Counted from the first letter of the stretch, positions 54,713-64,000 are shown. The stretch is DNA of 64,000 bases from an uncultured Leptolyngbyaceae cyanobacterium (GCA_938023035.1 CALIDI010000029.1:1-64000), one strand, 5' to 3'. Numbers and translations are program-made. The notes: generated by a model from the letters alone, not told the origin.

Positions 54713-55112
54713 TTTTTAGGGAAGATTGGTTATTTTATTGATTCTAGTAGGGCTGGCATTTGGCGCTACGTCTGGTCAATTCCTGTCTCTTTCGTAGCCG
54801 TTGCTACCTGATTGAAAAGGGGTGCAGGGGTAGAGTTCCCAGTTGGTTCAGCAACCGGGCGATCGCACGAACGTTCCATTTTTGAATTCTCGATCCACTT
54901 TTTCTGTTAGTTCGATTTAAAATTTTTTATCAAAAATATGATTTTTGAAACCAAATTCCAATCTTTGGGCAACGATCGCCCTTGTTGAATCGGGTGGCTT
55001 GTCCGGTTATCTCAGGCGCATCACCAAGGGCCAGAACGTAAATTAGGGTTAAATGCTTAGGGCTGCGACTCTCAGAATTTTTCTAACCGAACACGAGACC
55101 AAACCTAGGTAA
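54713..55112. other. Intergenic region after tRNA-Leu
   Basis: 400 bp, AT-rich in its centre (AAATTTTTTATC near 54920). A hairpin CCCAGTTG/CAACCGGG occurs at 54838-54859 with one mismatch. No gene supported. It includes the leader of the methyltransferase gene. Confidence 0.4.
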
Positions 55113-55898
55113 ATGCTGACTAGTTTACAAAATTCTCTGATCAAACAGTTACGCAAACTGCACCGAGCCAAAGACCGAGAACAGCAGGGCATCCTACTGC
55201 TAGAGGGGACAAATTTAGTTGAGGCGGCCTATCGGGCTGGGCGATCGCTGGAGACTCTCTGTTATACCCCAGAGTGGCAAGCCAAACATCCGCGGCTGTG
55301 GCAAGCCTTAACTCAGGTGGCTAAGCGCGTCGAAGCCGTCAGCCCAGAAGTTTTAGCCGCGATCGCAACGACCGTGCATCCTGATGGCGTCGTTGCCACG
55401 CTACCCCGTCCTGATCGAACCCAATTCCATTTTCACAGCCTGGGCATTGTTCTAGAAAATTTACAGGATCCGGGTAACCTGGGTACCATCATTCGCACCG
55501 GTGCTGCGGTAGGAGCCGATGGGTTATTGTTAAGTGCAGACAGTGTCGACCCCGATCACCCCAAGGTGCTACGGGCTTCTGTTGGGCAATGGTTTCAGTT
55601 ACCGATAGGGGTTAGCTCCACCCTATCGGACACGATCCAGGCCTACCGACATCAAGGGATGCAGATTGTTGCAACGGCTCCGACTGCAACCCAGACCTAC
55701 TGGGAGGTCGATTTTTGCCAACCCACTCTGATTTTGTTAGGAAATGAAGGCGCGGGTTTAAGTCGAGAATTAGCAGACACAGCAGATGTGACTGTAAAAA
55801 TTCCCTTGCAAGCAGCGGTGGAATCTCTAAATGTGGCGATCGCGGCTGCTTTAATGCTCTATGAAGCTCAGCGCCAAAGAACTTGCACCCCGCGTTAA
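55113..55898 (+). CDS. TrmH-family (SpoU) RNA 2'-O-methyltransferase
   Basis: 261 residues. The N-terminal L30e-like substrate-binding domain (1-100, LLLEGTNLVEAAYRAG) is followed by the SPOUT methyltransferase domain. Its three knot motifs are intact: ENLQDPGNLGTIIRTGAAVG near 114-133, ILLGNEGAGLSREL near 208, and IPLQAAVESLNVAIAAALMLYE near 228-249. It modifies ribose of rRNA or tRNA using SAM. The exact target (RlmB-like site or tRNA) cannot be told. It follows the tRNA-Leu gene by 400 bp on the same strand. Confidence 0.94.
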   Translation: MLTSLQNSLIKQLRKLHRAKDREQQGILLLEGTNLVEAAYRAGRSLETLCYTPEWQAKHPRLWQALTQVAKRVEAVSPEVLAAIATTVHPDGVVATLPRPDRTQFHFHSLGIVLENLQDPGNLGTIIRTGAAVGADGLLLSADSVDPDHPKVLRASVGQWFQLPIGVSSTLSDTIQAYRHQGMQIVATAPTATQTYWEVDFCQPTLILLGNEGAGLSRELADTADVTVKIPLQAAVESLNVAIAAALMLYEAQRQRTCTPR

Positions 55899-56145
55899 GA
55901 GCCGATTCAAGTTCTACAAGCTAAGGTTTCAAATTCTACAAGTTTAAGCTAAGGCCAGCGTGGGGAGTAACATCTCTAACTATCGTGCAATGTCCCCCCT
56001 TGATCTGAATATTCTAATATCCTTGCGTAGCGCTGTGATGGGGCTTCATTCCTCAGTGAGCTTGGATAGTTGGGGCGAATGCAAGGCCAAACCCGCCTTT
56101 CACCCCATCCCCCCATTGCTCCAACTCCCGTAGTTTTGATTCTGC

Positions 56146-56403
56146 CTACTCAGGCTTGGCGTCTGTTTGAGCGTGAGACTGCTGCTCTAAAAACTGCTCA
56201 ATATCTGCAACCGCTTGGGCGAAACTATCTAGGTCAAAGCTAGTGGGCTGGTTTGCCGAGGAAGCACTTACCTGAGAGGGGGAACGCGCTTCGGGGGGTG
56301 GATTAGGTGAGGGTTCTGCATGCAAGGCTTCATGCAGTTGGTCGAGCGACTCATGAAAGGCTCTTGCGGCTTCTTGGCGAGGGTCTTGCTGCCTTTGCTC
56401 CAT
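56146..56403 (-). CDS. Small acidic protein, unknown function
   Basis: 85 residues from the ATG at 56403, where GGGGAG lies at ribosome-site distance; longer in-frame starts at 56478 and 56439 have no such site. It has an N-terminal helix (QEAARAFHESLDQLHEAL), a Pro/Ser-rich linker and an amphipathic C-terminal helix (FAQAVADIEQFLEQQ). No known domain. It is probably a real cytosolic protein in a cyanobacterial family of unknown role. Confidence 0.6.
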   Translation of the reverse strand: MEQRQQDPRQEAARAFHESLDQLHEALHAEPSPNPPPEARSPSQVSASSANQPTSFDLDSFAQAVADIEQFLEQQSHAQTDAKPE

Positions 56404-56992
56404 TCTGCTCGCTCCCCATTGAAAATTTGTGCAACGCATCGGTATTTCAGTAAATCTAGGATGTTTCTCTTGAGTCAAGCGATAAAAGTGTGCCTCTTTT
56501 TTTGCTAGCCAAACGATAAAGGTTTTTATTTGTTGCTTATTGAGGATCAGGGCGCATCACTCAGCGACGCGCGAATCTGGTTTGATTGGATTTAGAGGAG
56601 ACCGTTGATGCGGTGACACGAGGTATGTATGAATGATGAGTTGTGGGTAAAGAGGATGGCGTTGCTGAACGAAGGGATGAATTGTCCTCATCCTCACCCC
56701 TTCTTCCATGGGGAATAAGGGATTGAGAGATCCTGTGCTTTCTCCCATGGGAATAGAGTAAGTTGGGTAATTCATATTCAGTAACGTTGAGAGGACAGAT
56801 GGCTGAACGCGATCGCTCAGGCAATAAAGACCTCATCTGGCCAAGTTTACAATCTTCTTTAGTTCCCAAGGTCTACCCAAGAGCCTTGTGCCTTAAAGTA
56901 CCCAACTTTCAGTCAATGATTTTCATGCAGCAAAAAGTTGTTTCAAACGGCTGCACCATTGAGAATAGAAACGAACCCTCCAGGAGAAAACG
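56404..56992. other. Intergenic region upstream of lpdA
   Basis: About 590 bp between the small acidic protein and lpdA. It holds an imperfect direct repeat, TTCCATGGGGAATA (near 56704) and CTCCCATGGGAATA (near 56743). Short frames on both strands have no recognisable family. The last 60 bp form the lpdA leader. Confidence 0.4.
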
Positions 56993-58426
56993 GTGAGTCA
57001 AGCATTTGATTACGATTTGGTCATTATCGGTGCAGGGGTTGGTGGTCACGGTGCGGCCCTGCATGCAGTCAGTTGCGGCCTAAAGACGGCTGTCGTTGAA
57101 GCAGGTGTCATGGGTGGCACCTGTGTGAACCGAGGTTGCATTCCGTCGAAGGCGTTATTGGCTGCATCCGGTAAGGTGCGAGAGCTACGCGATACCCACC
57201 ATTGGCACACCCTGGGGATTCAAGTAGAGGGCGTGCAGTTTGATCGCCAGGCGATCGCCGATCACGCCAACAACATTGTGACCAAACAACGGGAAGCCCT
57301 GACCAAAAGTTTGCAGCGCCTTGGCATTGACATCATTCTAGGCTGGGCACGGCTAGCAGGCCCCCAAACCGTTAGCGTCACGACCGATGCTGGCGAAAAA
57401 ATCATCACGGCTAAAGACATCATCCTGGCACCTGGGTCGGTGCCTTTTGTCCCGCCTGGTATTGAAATCGACGGCAAAACCGTGTTTACCAGCGATGATG
57501 CGGTACGGCTAGAGTCCCTCCCAGATTGGATTGCCATTATTGGGAGCGGTTATATTGGCCTAGAGTTTGCTGACGTTTACTCAGCTCTGGGATGTGAAAT
57601 CACCCTGATTGAGGCCCTGGATCAGTTGATGCCCGGGTTTGATCCCGATATTGCCAAACTAGCTCAGCGGGTATTGATTACTCCCCGAGATATTGAAACT
57701 AAAGTCGGTGTCCTAGCGCAGAAAGTGGTGCCCGGTTCACCGGTAGTGATTGAATTGGTCGATGCAAAAACGAAGGAACCGGTTGAGACTCTAGAACTAG
57801 ATGCGTGTCTGGTCGCAACAGGGCGGATTCCTGCGACGAAAGATTTAGGGTTTGAAACGGTCGGCATCGAGTTAGATCGGCGCGGATTTATTCCTGTGAA
57901 TGATCACCTGGCTGTGTTAGCGAGGGGTGAGGCTGTGCCCCATCTCTATGCGATTGGTGATGCAACGGGCAAAATGATGCTGGCTCATACCGCTTCAGCC
58001 CAGGGAGTGGCCGCGGTAGAGGCAATCTGTGGCCGTCCCCGCCCTGTCGATTATCACAGCATTCCAGCAGCGGCCTTTACCCATCCAGAGATTGGGTTTG
58101 TAGGTATGACAGAACCTGCCGCTAAGGAACAGGGAGAAGCGGAGGGTTTCACCGTGGGGGCTGTTCGCACTTACTTTAAGGGAAATGCAAAGGCGATCGC
58201 TGAAAATGAAACGGAGGGTGTGGCCAAGGTCATCTTCCGACAAGATACGGGTGAAGTGCTAGGGGTACATATCTTTGGCCCTCATGCGTCGGATCTCATT
58301 GGTGAAGCCGCCAATGCCATTTCTCAGCGGCAATCGGTGCACGAGCTAGCGTTTCTGGTCCATACCCATCCGACATTGTCAGAAGTACTAGATGAGGCCT
58401 ACAAGCAGGCTGTGGGTTCCCATTGA
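56993..58426 (+). CDS. lpdA: Dihydrolipoyl dehydrogenase
   Basis: 477 residues from a GTG at 56993, with AGGAG seven bases upstream. It is the E3 component of pyruvate dehydrogenase and related complexes: reoxidises dihydrolipoyl groups with FAD and NAD. Residues are all in place: [16 protein letters not shown] near 10, redox disulfide [11 protein letters not shown] near 42 (CxxxxC), [12 protein letters not shown] near 178, [13 protein letters not shown] near 321, and the C-terminal catalytic HTHPTLSE near 460 with Glu. Length is normal. lipA (lipoate synthesis) lies 25 kb away. Confidence 0.97.
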   Translation: MSQAFDYDLVIIGAGVGGHGAALHAVSCGLKTAVVEAGVMGGTCVNRGCIPSKALLAASGKVRELRDTHHWHTLGIQVEGVQFDRQAIADHANNIVTKQREALTKSLQRLGIDIILGWARLAGPQTVSVTTDAGEKIITAKDIILAPGSVPFVPPGIEIDGKTVFTSDDAVRLESLPDWIAIIGSGYIGLEFADVYSALGCEITLIEALDQLMPGFDPDIAKLAQRVLITPRDIETKVGVLAQKVVPGSPVVIELVDAKTKEPVETLELDACLVATGRIPATKDLGFETVGIELDRRGFIPVNDHLAVLARGEAVPHLYAIGDATGKMMLAHTASAQGVAAVEAICGRPRPVDYHSIPAAAFTHPEIGFVGMTEPAAKEQGEAEGFTVGAVRTYFKGNAKAIAENETEGVAKVIFRQDTGEVLGVHIFGPHASDLIGEAANAISQRQSVHELAFLVHTHPTLSEVLDEAYKQAVGSH

Positions 58427-58523
58427 GAAGCTTTTGAAGTTCGCGTAGCGGTACTAGCAGGGTAGAAAGCACTCCTAGAAAGATTAAGATTTGCAGGCAG
58501 CCCTATGCTTACCTATTGGCGGG

Positions 58524-59351
58524 TCAAGCGATAGCACCAGAGTTAACCTGACACCAAAAGTTAGGGCTGCTTACATTACTGCGCCGCTTCGCATAAACAT
58601 TTTTGACATGGGTCTTGACTGTATTCAAACTAATTTGTAGGAGCTTGGCGATTTCTTGGTAACTATATTCTTGCCGCAGCAGCATCCAGACTTCTGTTTC
58701 GCGCTCTGTTAAATCATATTTCTTCTGGTCGAAGTGTAATTCCTGACGCAAGGTCTCATAGCAGTCTTCTAGAGTCACCAAAATGTAATCCTGCGTTTGG
58801 GCTGAGTCCGTTTCGACGACAGCCTTTTGTGCTTCAAATAGACCAGAGGCATTCAGCCAACGGGCACGCAGCCGCACAATATGGTGATGAGAAATTTCAC
58901 ATTCCATCATCACGGTTTTGTGGGTTTCCTTCCCACTCCGGATGCAGTAGTTTCCTATATCTGCGATCGCGATCGAGAGCTTTGGCAAATTATTTGGCCC
59001 ACGACCGCCTGCGTAGCATAAGTTACCAGCCTGATGGTTCCAATAAAGGGGGGTTAAATCTCGACCTAGAATCACAACCCCTTGGTTGAGCGACTCTAAT
59101 AACCGCCCCCAAAGCGCTGTGATTTCCAGTATAGGTAGACCTTGCAATGCCCTGAGCCGCGCTTGCTCTGAAGGTAGAGCAGAGACAGAAGAAGGCACAA
59201 CACGACAGGAGTTTACACCCTGCGTGCCCCTTTCTACTGAGTTCTCTCTCAGATGGCCAGGAGCATTGCTTGAGTAAAAATGGGGGCGTGAACCCGCCAA
59301 TTTTTTTTCAACGGTCGGTTCTCGAAAAATATCAGCCAATCGAGCTTCCAT
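58524..59351 (-). CDS. LuxR-type regulator with PAS-like sensor region
   Basis: 275 residues, ATG at 59351. The first ~70 residues lack a domain. Residues 70-195 resemble a PAS fold (LLESLNQGVVILGRDLTPLYWN). The C-terminal LuxR-type helix-turn-helix (about 210-265) contains YDLTERETEVWMLLRQEYSY and QEIAKLLQISLNTVKTHVKN. It binds DNA and activates or represses unknown genes. No receiver domain is seen, so it is not a classical response regulator. It is convergent with lpdA. Confidence 0.9.
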   Translation of the reverse strand: MEARLADIFREPTVEKKLAGSRPHFYSSNAPGHLRENSVERGTQGVNSCRVVPSSVSALPSEQARLRALQGLPILEITALWGRLLESLNQGVVILGRDLTPLYWNHQAGNLCYAGGRGPNNLPKLSIAIADIGNYCIRSGKETHKTVMMECEISHHHIVRLRARWLNASGLFEAQKAVVETDSAQTQDYILVTLEDCYETLRQELHFDQKKYDLTERETEVWMLLRQEYSYQEIAKLLQISLNTVKTHVKNVYAKRRSNVSSPNFWCQVNSGAIA

Positions 59352-60048
59352 TTCAGCATCCTCAGGTGTTTGAAGCCATTCTGCCCAACGGCCTTATCAA
59401 GCCGCAATGAGTAGCTCGAAGCAGGCTCAAACCCCGCGAAGTGAGGCTATAGAAAGAGAAGAAGACCGAACCAGGGTGTAGCAGGGTGAAGTTTTATCGA
59501 GAGGCCGCGTTCCCAAGAGTAGCGGAGACAGCGTAGTAGACTAGCTTAACGAGGAAAGGAAAGAATCAAACTGCAACTAGAGAATTTACTCTCACATTTT
59601 GAGGCTGGCGGTTGACCTTCTGCGATCGCCAGCGCTAGTTTTGATGGCTTTGACTTCCCGGTTCACGCGATTGATTCAAAAACTTATCTAAAACAGTTTG
59701 GGAACAGTGACTCCCATGTTCCACACTGGGTCTCATGGTTCATACTGGTGTAGACAGCCCCGTCTCTGCCATGTCAACCCAATGCCTTGCCCCATAACCC
59801 GTAGAGAAGTCGTGTAGAAGGAGTTGCCATTGCATCCTACGTTCAGGAATGTTCACCCCATTGAGCTTGACAGGGCTAAAGCCCCTGCCATTTCTTTCTT
59901 AGAACTAGGATTTATCCGGAAAGTCTGTTTACTCTCTACTTTCAGCCATTATTCTCGGTTTAATTTAGCTGGCCTGCGTCACCCTTTTGGGTGCTTGTGA
60001 AGCAGGGTCATGTTTTCATCGGTTTGTTCCCTCTGTCCTGTGAAGTTA
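59352..60048. other. Divergent intergenic region
   Basis: About 700 bp between the LuxR-type gene and the next plus-strand gene. It contains no R-family copy that I recognise and no supported gene. Short complementary stretches occur (for example CTCACATTTTGAGG near 59590) but none is convincing. Two promoters should lie here. Confidence 0.4.
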
Positions 60049-61143
60049 ATGAGCTCATTGAATGCCCGTTCAGATAGTTCCCAGACGCTTCGCCCAGAAA
60101 ATCTGGAAAACTTCTTTTCTAAAGAACAGCAGCATCGTTATGCGGCTGCCCTGATGCAACGGGGGGGAATCACCCGCCGCCGAGCTGAGTATTTTGTACG
60201 CTTGTGGGCCTACCTGCAACTCAAGCAGCAAGCTGAAGCAGGCAGCCCCCTATCAGTTTTGACCCAACTTTCTCCCCTGGAGAAGGCCATCGCCTGCACT
60301 CATCGGGAAGCCGCAGAACTGTTTTATACCCATAAGGAACGGGGCAGCAATCGCGCGGCGGGCATGATGATTGACCGGTTTGTTTCTCTGGGGCTGCTAG
60401 AAAAATGGTTTGACGGTCAAAGCCTTTGTCTGCAAATCCGTAATATGCCAGAGTTGCAAATTGCCCCCCCTCAGGTGACCGCACCGATTGCCCTAGTTGT
60501 GGATGCGTTTAACCCCCGTACCGATGCAGTGCCTACGGCCAATTTGATTGCTCGTAGCTATGCTGAGCTGATTCAGTCGAATCGTAGCTTGAAAGACCCT
60601 CTAGCTGCTTCCCACAAGATTGTGCGGGTATTGCGTAGCTGGGCCCAGCAGTATCCCCAGGGGATGCGAGTATTGCGCCGACAAGATAACCGCAACCCCG
60701 TGGCGATTAGTGTTTTATACCCAGTTGCCGCTGAGTCAGAGTCGTTGTTCTTTCAGCCCTTTAATAAGGGGGTCTACCTGACGGCAGATGTTGAGGTTGA
60801 CCCCTTCCAGGCGGCTGCACCCGGTGACCCCCATTGCTCAGCCATTTATGTGAGGGCATGGACGATTGATATTCCCTATCTTTCTAGGGAGGCGATCGCT
60901 CTGATGCTGGAAGATTCCCAACAAACCCTACGGGTAATGCGGCAGGATTTTCCAAATATTTGCGACATGTATTCAGCGTTTATTCACCCGGCCTACGAGG
61001 AACTGAAGTTAAAACTGGGCTTTCAAGAGGTTTCTCATGATAAGCAACGATCCTATGCCTGGGTATATTTGGCGATCGATCATTTCCTTGAGTTAGATAT
61101 GCCACAGATTGCCAAACAGCTTAATTTTGGTAGATCTAAGTAA
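60049..61143 (+). CDS. Uncharacterised 364-residue protein
   Basis: Start at the ATG at 60049 (MSSLNARSDSS); an in-frame ATG at 60010 is possible. The N-terminal third is helical (LENFFSKEQQHRYAAALMQR, then RRRAEYFVRLWAYLQLKQQAEAG), the rest mixed. The C-terminal segment, with IHPAYEELKLKLGFQEVSHD near 312-331, resembles the end of a GNAT acetyltransferase, where a Leu-Gly-Phe motif is common, but the acetyl-CoA loop was not found. No membrane span. I do not recognise the family. It is upstream of ruvA on the same strand with 458 bp between. Confidence 0.65.
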   Translation: MSSLNARSDSSQTLRPENLENFFSKEQQHRYAAALMQRGGITRRRAEYFVRLWAYLQLKQQAEAGSPLSVLTQLSPLEKAIACTHREAAELFYTHKERGSNRAAGMMIDRFVSLGLLEKWFDGQSLCLQIRNMPELQIAPPQVTAPIALVVDAFNPRTDAVPTANLIARSYAELIQSNRSLKDPLAASHKIVRVLRSWAQQYPQGMRVLRRQDNRNPVAISVLYPVAAESESLFFQPFNKGVYLTADVEVDPFQAAAPGDPHCSAIYVRAWTIDIPYLSREAIALMLEDSQQTLRVMRQDFPNICDMYSAFIHPAYEELKLKLGFQEVSHDKQRSYAWVYLAIDHFLELDMPQIAKQLNFGRSK

Positions 61144-61601
61144 CAAACCTCCTTCAAACCCTGCCACCTAGCCCCCATGGGCTGTTCTCCTGGTGAAGTG
61201 GTGCTAATTACTGGGCCTTCCTTGCTACCTAACCCTTATGGGCTGCTCACTAACTTGGTAGTGGCAGGCAGCATTCTCAAGGTGGTTTCAGAAGGGAGAA
61301 AGAGTCGGAGCTGCCGTTGGGCTAAGTTGTTGTCGTTTTGCAGAGCGCTATGAAACTTTAGCCTCTCCGGGAGGCAGACTGGCTCCAGCCAAGGAATCAG
61401 TCATGAGCGGCGGCGAAGAGTGCTTTCTGGTGCCCCGTCCCAATGGCACTCACGATAACGATACATATAGATATGGCTAGATAGAGCGCTCGCCAGGTTG
61501 CTGAGTCCATTGAAGGTTTAAGGTGGGTGGGGGCGCTGCTCTCCAACTAGGGGGTTTCACTCTGCACCTTGTCTTAACGTTAGTTTTTACTGCGATATTT
61601 T
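61144..61601. other. Intergenic region before ruvA, with tandem and R4 repeats
   Basis: A diverged direct repeat with period about 65 occurs at 61164-61250 (CCACCTAGCCCCCATGGGCT and CTACCTAACCCTTATGGGCT). R4 copy c lies at 61480-61570 (GATAGAGCGCTCGCCAGGTT, GCTGAGTCCATTGAAGGTTT). No gene supported. Confidence 0.5.
61480..61570 (+). repeat. R4 interspersed repeat, copy c
   Basis: GATAGAGCGCTCGCCAGGTT then GCTGAGTCCATTGAAGGTTT, then a G-rich stretch and GGGGGTTTCAC. Closest to copy a at 23608, and lying about 30 bp upstream of the ruvA start. Confidence 0.55.
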
Positions 61602-62225
61602 ATGATTGGCTATCTTAAGGGCATCGTTGCCGCTATCCAAAAAAATGGCAACCGAACCATTCTGACACTGGATGTACACCAGGTGGGTTATGACCTGCAA
61701 GTGGTGCCCCGTCTGTTGCAGCAACTGCCCAGTTCTGGAGATTCTGTACAGGTCTTTACTCATCTCCAGCTACGTGACGATCAACTGACTCTCTTTGGGT
61801 TTGCTTCGGCGGCTGAGCGAGATTTGTTTCGTCAACTAACGAGTGTGAGCGGGGTTGGGCCGCAGGTGGCAATGGCATTGCTGGATACGCTGGGCTTGGA
61901 GGATCTAGTGCAAGCGATCGTCGTCGGCAATACGCGCCTATTGGCAAAAGCTCCTGGTATAGGGGCGAAAACTGCTGAGCGCATTGCCCTAGAACTCAAA
62001 ACCAAGTTGGCGGAGTGGCGAGAGCAGGCTGGAATTGTGACTCTGCCTGCTGCTAGCCCGATTAGCACCATTCAAGAAGATGTAGAAATGACCCTGGTGG
62101 CTCTCGGGTATACCAATAGTGAAATTGCGAAGGCCCTGACCGCTGTGGGAAAAAACACTGCCCTGGCAAAAAATGCCGATGCTGAGGCCTGGATTCGAGC
62201 GGCGATCACCTGGCTCAGTCAATAG
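61602..62225 (+). CDS. ruvA: Holliday junction branch migration protein RuvA
   Basis: 207 residues, ATG at 61602. It binds four-way DNA junctions as a tetramer and loads the RuvB motor. Domain I is an OB-fold (MIGYLKGIVAAIQKNGNRTI, VGYDLQV), domain II has two helix-hairpin-helix motifs (LTSVSGVGPQVAMALLD near 77 and LAKAPGIGAKTAERIALELK near 110), and domain III (150-205, IQEDVEMTLVALGYTNSEI) contacts RuvB. Length normal. ruvB is not adjacent, the usual situation in cyanobacteria. Confidence 0.97.
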   Translation: MIGYLKGIVAAIQKNGNRTILTLDVHQVGYDLQVVPRLLQQLPSSGDSVQVFTHLQLRDDQLTLFGFASAAERDLFRQLTSVSGVGPQVAMALLDTLGLEDLVQAIVVGNTRLLAKAPGIGAKTAERIALELKTKLAEWREQAGIVTLPAASPISTIQEDVEMTLVALGYTNSEIAKALTAVGKNTALAKNADAEAWIRAAITWLSQ

Positions 62226-62703
62226 CTGTCGGGTGACAACAGGTGCATCTCACTTTTGCAAGTTGCCCCACCTCGTGGGAAGAGCAAAGTGCTATATCCC
62301 CCATCCCCTTTTCCCAAAATGGGCGAAACGGAAAGGCTTGGTGCATTATGGCCAGAAAAAAACATCCTCAAAGTGATCCCCTCCCTGGCACCCTTGTCAT
62401 TCCACCAAAACCCTCAGATAGGGGGATTGCTAGGTTGCCGAGACTAATGGGGGTTCTCCTCCTGAATCCTGTCGTCAATCAGGCGGTCATGGCTATAATA
62501 GGTAGATTTACTTGCGCTTAAGTACTTCTACTTGAGAAATCACTCGAGGCAAGTGACCTGACTTGTATCCTCCGTAAATCTTCACTCCCCGTTTTTTGTC
62601 ACTATGGCCTAGGCTCGTTACCGTATGTCTCTTGAGGGATTTGGCCAGTTCTCTTAATGCGGGAGCTGGTTGCTAAGTTGAGTTGTCAATTGGAGTAAAA
62701 AAG
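62226..62703. other. Intergenic region with repeat remnants
   Basis: R4 copy d is at 62417-62475 (GATAGGGGGATTGCTAGGTT). A fragment of R1's left end (GGTGCATCTCACTTTTGC) is at 62241-62258, followed by sequence resembling R2 (GTGCTATATCCC near 62290). No gene supported. The last 20 bp include TTGGAGT before the epimerase. Confidence 0.45.
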
Positions 62704-63756
62704 ATGATGAAAGTTCTCATTACCGGAGTGGCTGGTTTTATTGGGTTTCACCTGGCAAATCGGCTACTTGAGGACGGTTTCACCGTCTATGGCATTGACA
62801 ACTTAAATGATTACTACGATGTGCAGCTTAAGCAGTCACGTTTGGCCCAGCTTCAACCCAAATTGGGGTTTACCTTTCAGCACTTAGATATGGGCGATCG
62901 CGACCCCATGCTGCAACTCTTGCAAGAACAAAGCTTTGATTATGTGGTCCATTTAGCGGCTCAGGCTGGAGTCCGTTACTCTCTACAAAATCCCTGGGCT
63001 TACGTTGATAGCAACATCACCGGTTTTATTAATCTACTAGAGGGATGTTGCCTTAACCCGGTTCAACACCTGGTCTTTGCCTCCTCCAGTTCAGTGTATG
63101 GAGCGAATACAAAGGTTCCCTTTGCGGTAAGTGATAGTGTCGATCATCCTATTTCCCTCTATGCCGCCAGTAAAAAAGCCAATGAATTAATAGCCCATAC
63201 CTATAGTCACCTGCATGGGCTACCAACAACTGGTTTACGGTTTTTTACGGTCTACGGTCCCTGGGGTCGCCCCGACATGGCTTACTACAAGTTTGCTCGA
63301 GCGATTGAATCGGGACAACCGATTGATGTCTACAACGGCGGTAAAATGCAACGGGACTTTACCTACATTGATGATATCGTTGAAGGTGTGGTACGAGTAA
63401 TGCTGCGCCCACCCCAGCAGTCTTTATCTGAGATCAGCGCCCACTCAGCTCACCCCCTAAACAGCCATGCCCGTTACCGACTCTATAATATTGGCAATAG
63501 CCAACCCGTTGAGTTAATGCAGTTTATTCAAGCATTAGAACGGGCGTTGGGTCGGTCGGCTGTGATTAATTTTCTACCGATGCAACCGGGAGATGTGCTC
63601 ACAACCTATGCGGATGTGAGTGATTTAATGCGGGATACAGGTTTTCAGCCAACAACAACGATTGACACTGGGTTAGCTAAGTTTGTGCATTGGTTCCGCT
63701 GGTATCACCAAGAGCGCGTGTCGATCCCGTCTGTTACTTACTATGCTGGGCACTAA
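62704..63756 (+). CDS. UDP-glucuronate 4-epimerase-type NAD-dependent epimerase
   Basis: 350 residues from the ATG at 62704, with TTGGAGT eight bases upstream; a TTG at 62683 is possible but less likely. Extended short-chain dehydrogenase fold: NAD loop ITGVAGFIGFHLANRL near 6, SSSVYGANTKVPF near 127-139, and catalytic YxxxK with Tyr153 and Lys157 (YAASK). The block FFTVYGPWGRPDMAY and the DNLNDYYD segment are typical of CapI/LpsL enzymes that interconvert UDP-glucuronate and UDP-galacturonate. It probably serves exopolysaccharide or lipopolysaccharide synthesis. Cytosolic. Confidence 0.93.
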   Translation: MMKVLITGVAGFIGFHLANRLLEDGFTVYGIDNLNDYYDVQLKQSRLAQLQPKLGFTFQHLDMGDRDPMLQLLQEQSFDYVVHLAAQAGVRYSLQNPWAYVDSNITGFINLLEGCCLNPVQHLVFASSSSVYGANTKVPFAVSDSVDHPISLYAASKKANELIAHTYSHLHGLPTTGLRFFTVYGPWGRPDMAYYKFARAIESGQPIDVYNGGKMQRDFTYIDDIVEGVVRVMLRPPQQSLSEISAHSAHPLNSHARYRLYNIGNSQPVELMQFIQALERALGRSAVINFLPMQPGDVLTTYADVSDLMRDTGFQPTTTIDTGLAKFVHWFRWYHQERVSIPSVTYYAGH

Positions 63757-63808
63757 TGTTCTGGTAAGAAAGCCATTGGGCCTTCTGTAGAATCCGAAAT
63801 TGCAGGCA

Positions 63809-64000
63809 TCATTGTGCCAAGGTCGCTACCCCAAAGGTGGCATTAAAGCGCCGACACCAGACAACAACTGATTTGTAATTCTCTAATTTCAGGTTGCTGG
63901 GTAGGGTGTAAATCTGGGTGCCGCTGGTTTTTTTGAGAGGCGCGATCACCACGTACTCCCCCTCTTTAAGGGGATATGCTGGGGGAACTGTACCCGCTAA
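63809..64000 (-). CDS. DM13-domain protein, C-terminal part, cut by window end
   Basis: The 63 last codons and the stop (63809-63811) of a minus-strand gene whose start lies beyond the window. The residues GTQIYTLPSNLKLENYKSVV, then VVWCRRFNATFGVATLAQ match the end of the DM13 domain, including the signature TWC-like WCRRFN-x-x-FG. DM13 domains have been proposed to act as redox-active or heme-like electron-transfer modules outside the cytoplasm. Usually preceded by a signal or lipobox, which I cannot see. Confidence 0.85.
   Translation of the reverse strand, partial: LAGTVPPAYPLKEGEYVVIAPLKKTSGTQIYTLPSNLKLENYKSVVVWCRRFNATFGVATLAQ

Noticed and set aside
1-64000. CRISPR array, rRNA, complete insertion sequence or prophage
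   Set aside because: No regular direct repeats with spacers, no rRNA-like conserved stretch, and no transposase, integrase or phage gene is encoded.

Overview
The window is cyanobacterial chromosome. Three things show this: the HIP1 octamer GCGATCGC occurs throughout, mostly inside genes; there is a photosystem I subunit gene (psaX) and a PucC-type chlorophyll/antenna transporter; and several families (DUF2839, type IV pilin-like G/H, FecR with CHASE2 cyclase) are typical of cyanobacteria. PsaX is known from thermophilic and some filamentous lineages. Together with the moderate GC content and large gene spacing this suggests a filamentous, Leptolyngbya-like or thermophilic cyanobacterium, but I cannot name the species. 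Almost every gene is a chromosomal housekeeping, signalling or envelope gene. I see no rRNA, CRISPR array, prophage, intact insertion sequence or recognised defence island.

Layout. 1-3.2 kb: small secreted or uncharacterised proteins, a HEAT-repeat protein and a DUF2839 membrane protein. 3.4-10.1 kb: VOC protein, ClpB, RimM and a YyaL-type thioredoxin-domain protein. 10.6-18.4 kb: PucC transporter, phytase-esterase-like exoprotein, a membrane alpha/beta hydrolase closely coupled to a DUF815 ATPase, and a CBS-containing site-2 protease. 19.1-26.3 kb: WrbA-like flavoprotein, a fused LivK-LivH transporter polypeptide, DUF4126, YjbQ, then Anbu (ancestral proteasome-like peptidase) followed after 12 bp by a Cof-type HAD phosphatase. 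26.9-32.8 kb: panB with a seven-bladed propeller protein, an HlyD-type adaptor, psaX (37 codons) downstream of lipA, and a REC-coiled-coil regulator. 33.9-43.9 kb: Hpt protein, GFA protein, pilin-like protein, FAD oxidoreductase, Ser/Thr kinase, small unknown protein, anmK, GH57 branching enzyme. 44.4-52.6 kb: a signalling run of FecR protein, CHASE2-adenylate cyclase and a 1741-residue hybrid kinase with nine PAS domains. 53-64 kb: murA, tRNA-Leu(CAG), a TrmH-family methyltransferase, lpdA, a LuxR-type regulator, an unknown 364-residue protein, ruvA, UDP-glucuronate epimerase, and the C-terminal end of a DM13-domain protein cut by the window edge.

The least expected structure is in the intergenic DNA. 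I find at least five copies of a roughly 140-bp MITE-like element (called R1 here) with terminal inverted repeats, two internal hairpins with base-pair-preserving changes, and flanking direct repeats in several copies. Three of the five sit between convergent genes. Several further interspersed families (R2 to R5) fill other gaps. An isolated pair of 16-bp iterons with an inverted partner lies at 18.92-19.0 kb, and a perfect 11-bp-arm palindrome at 40.25 kb. No transposase is present, so any mobility would be in trans or extinct.

Functional themes: protein quality control (ClpB, Anbu, site-2 protease), cell-wall synthesis and recycling (MurA, AnmK), cofactor and central metabolism (PanB, LipA, Lpd), glycogen branching, and an unusually dense set of sensory proteins (kinase, Hpt, REC, cyclase, hybrid PAS kinase, propeller sensor, LuxR regulator).
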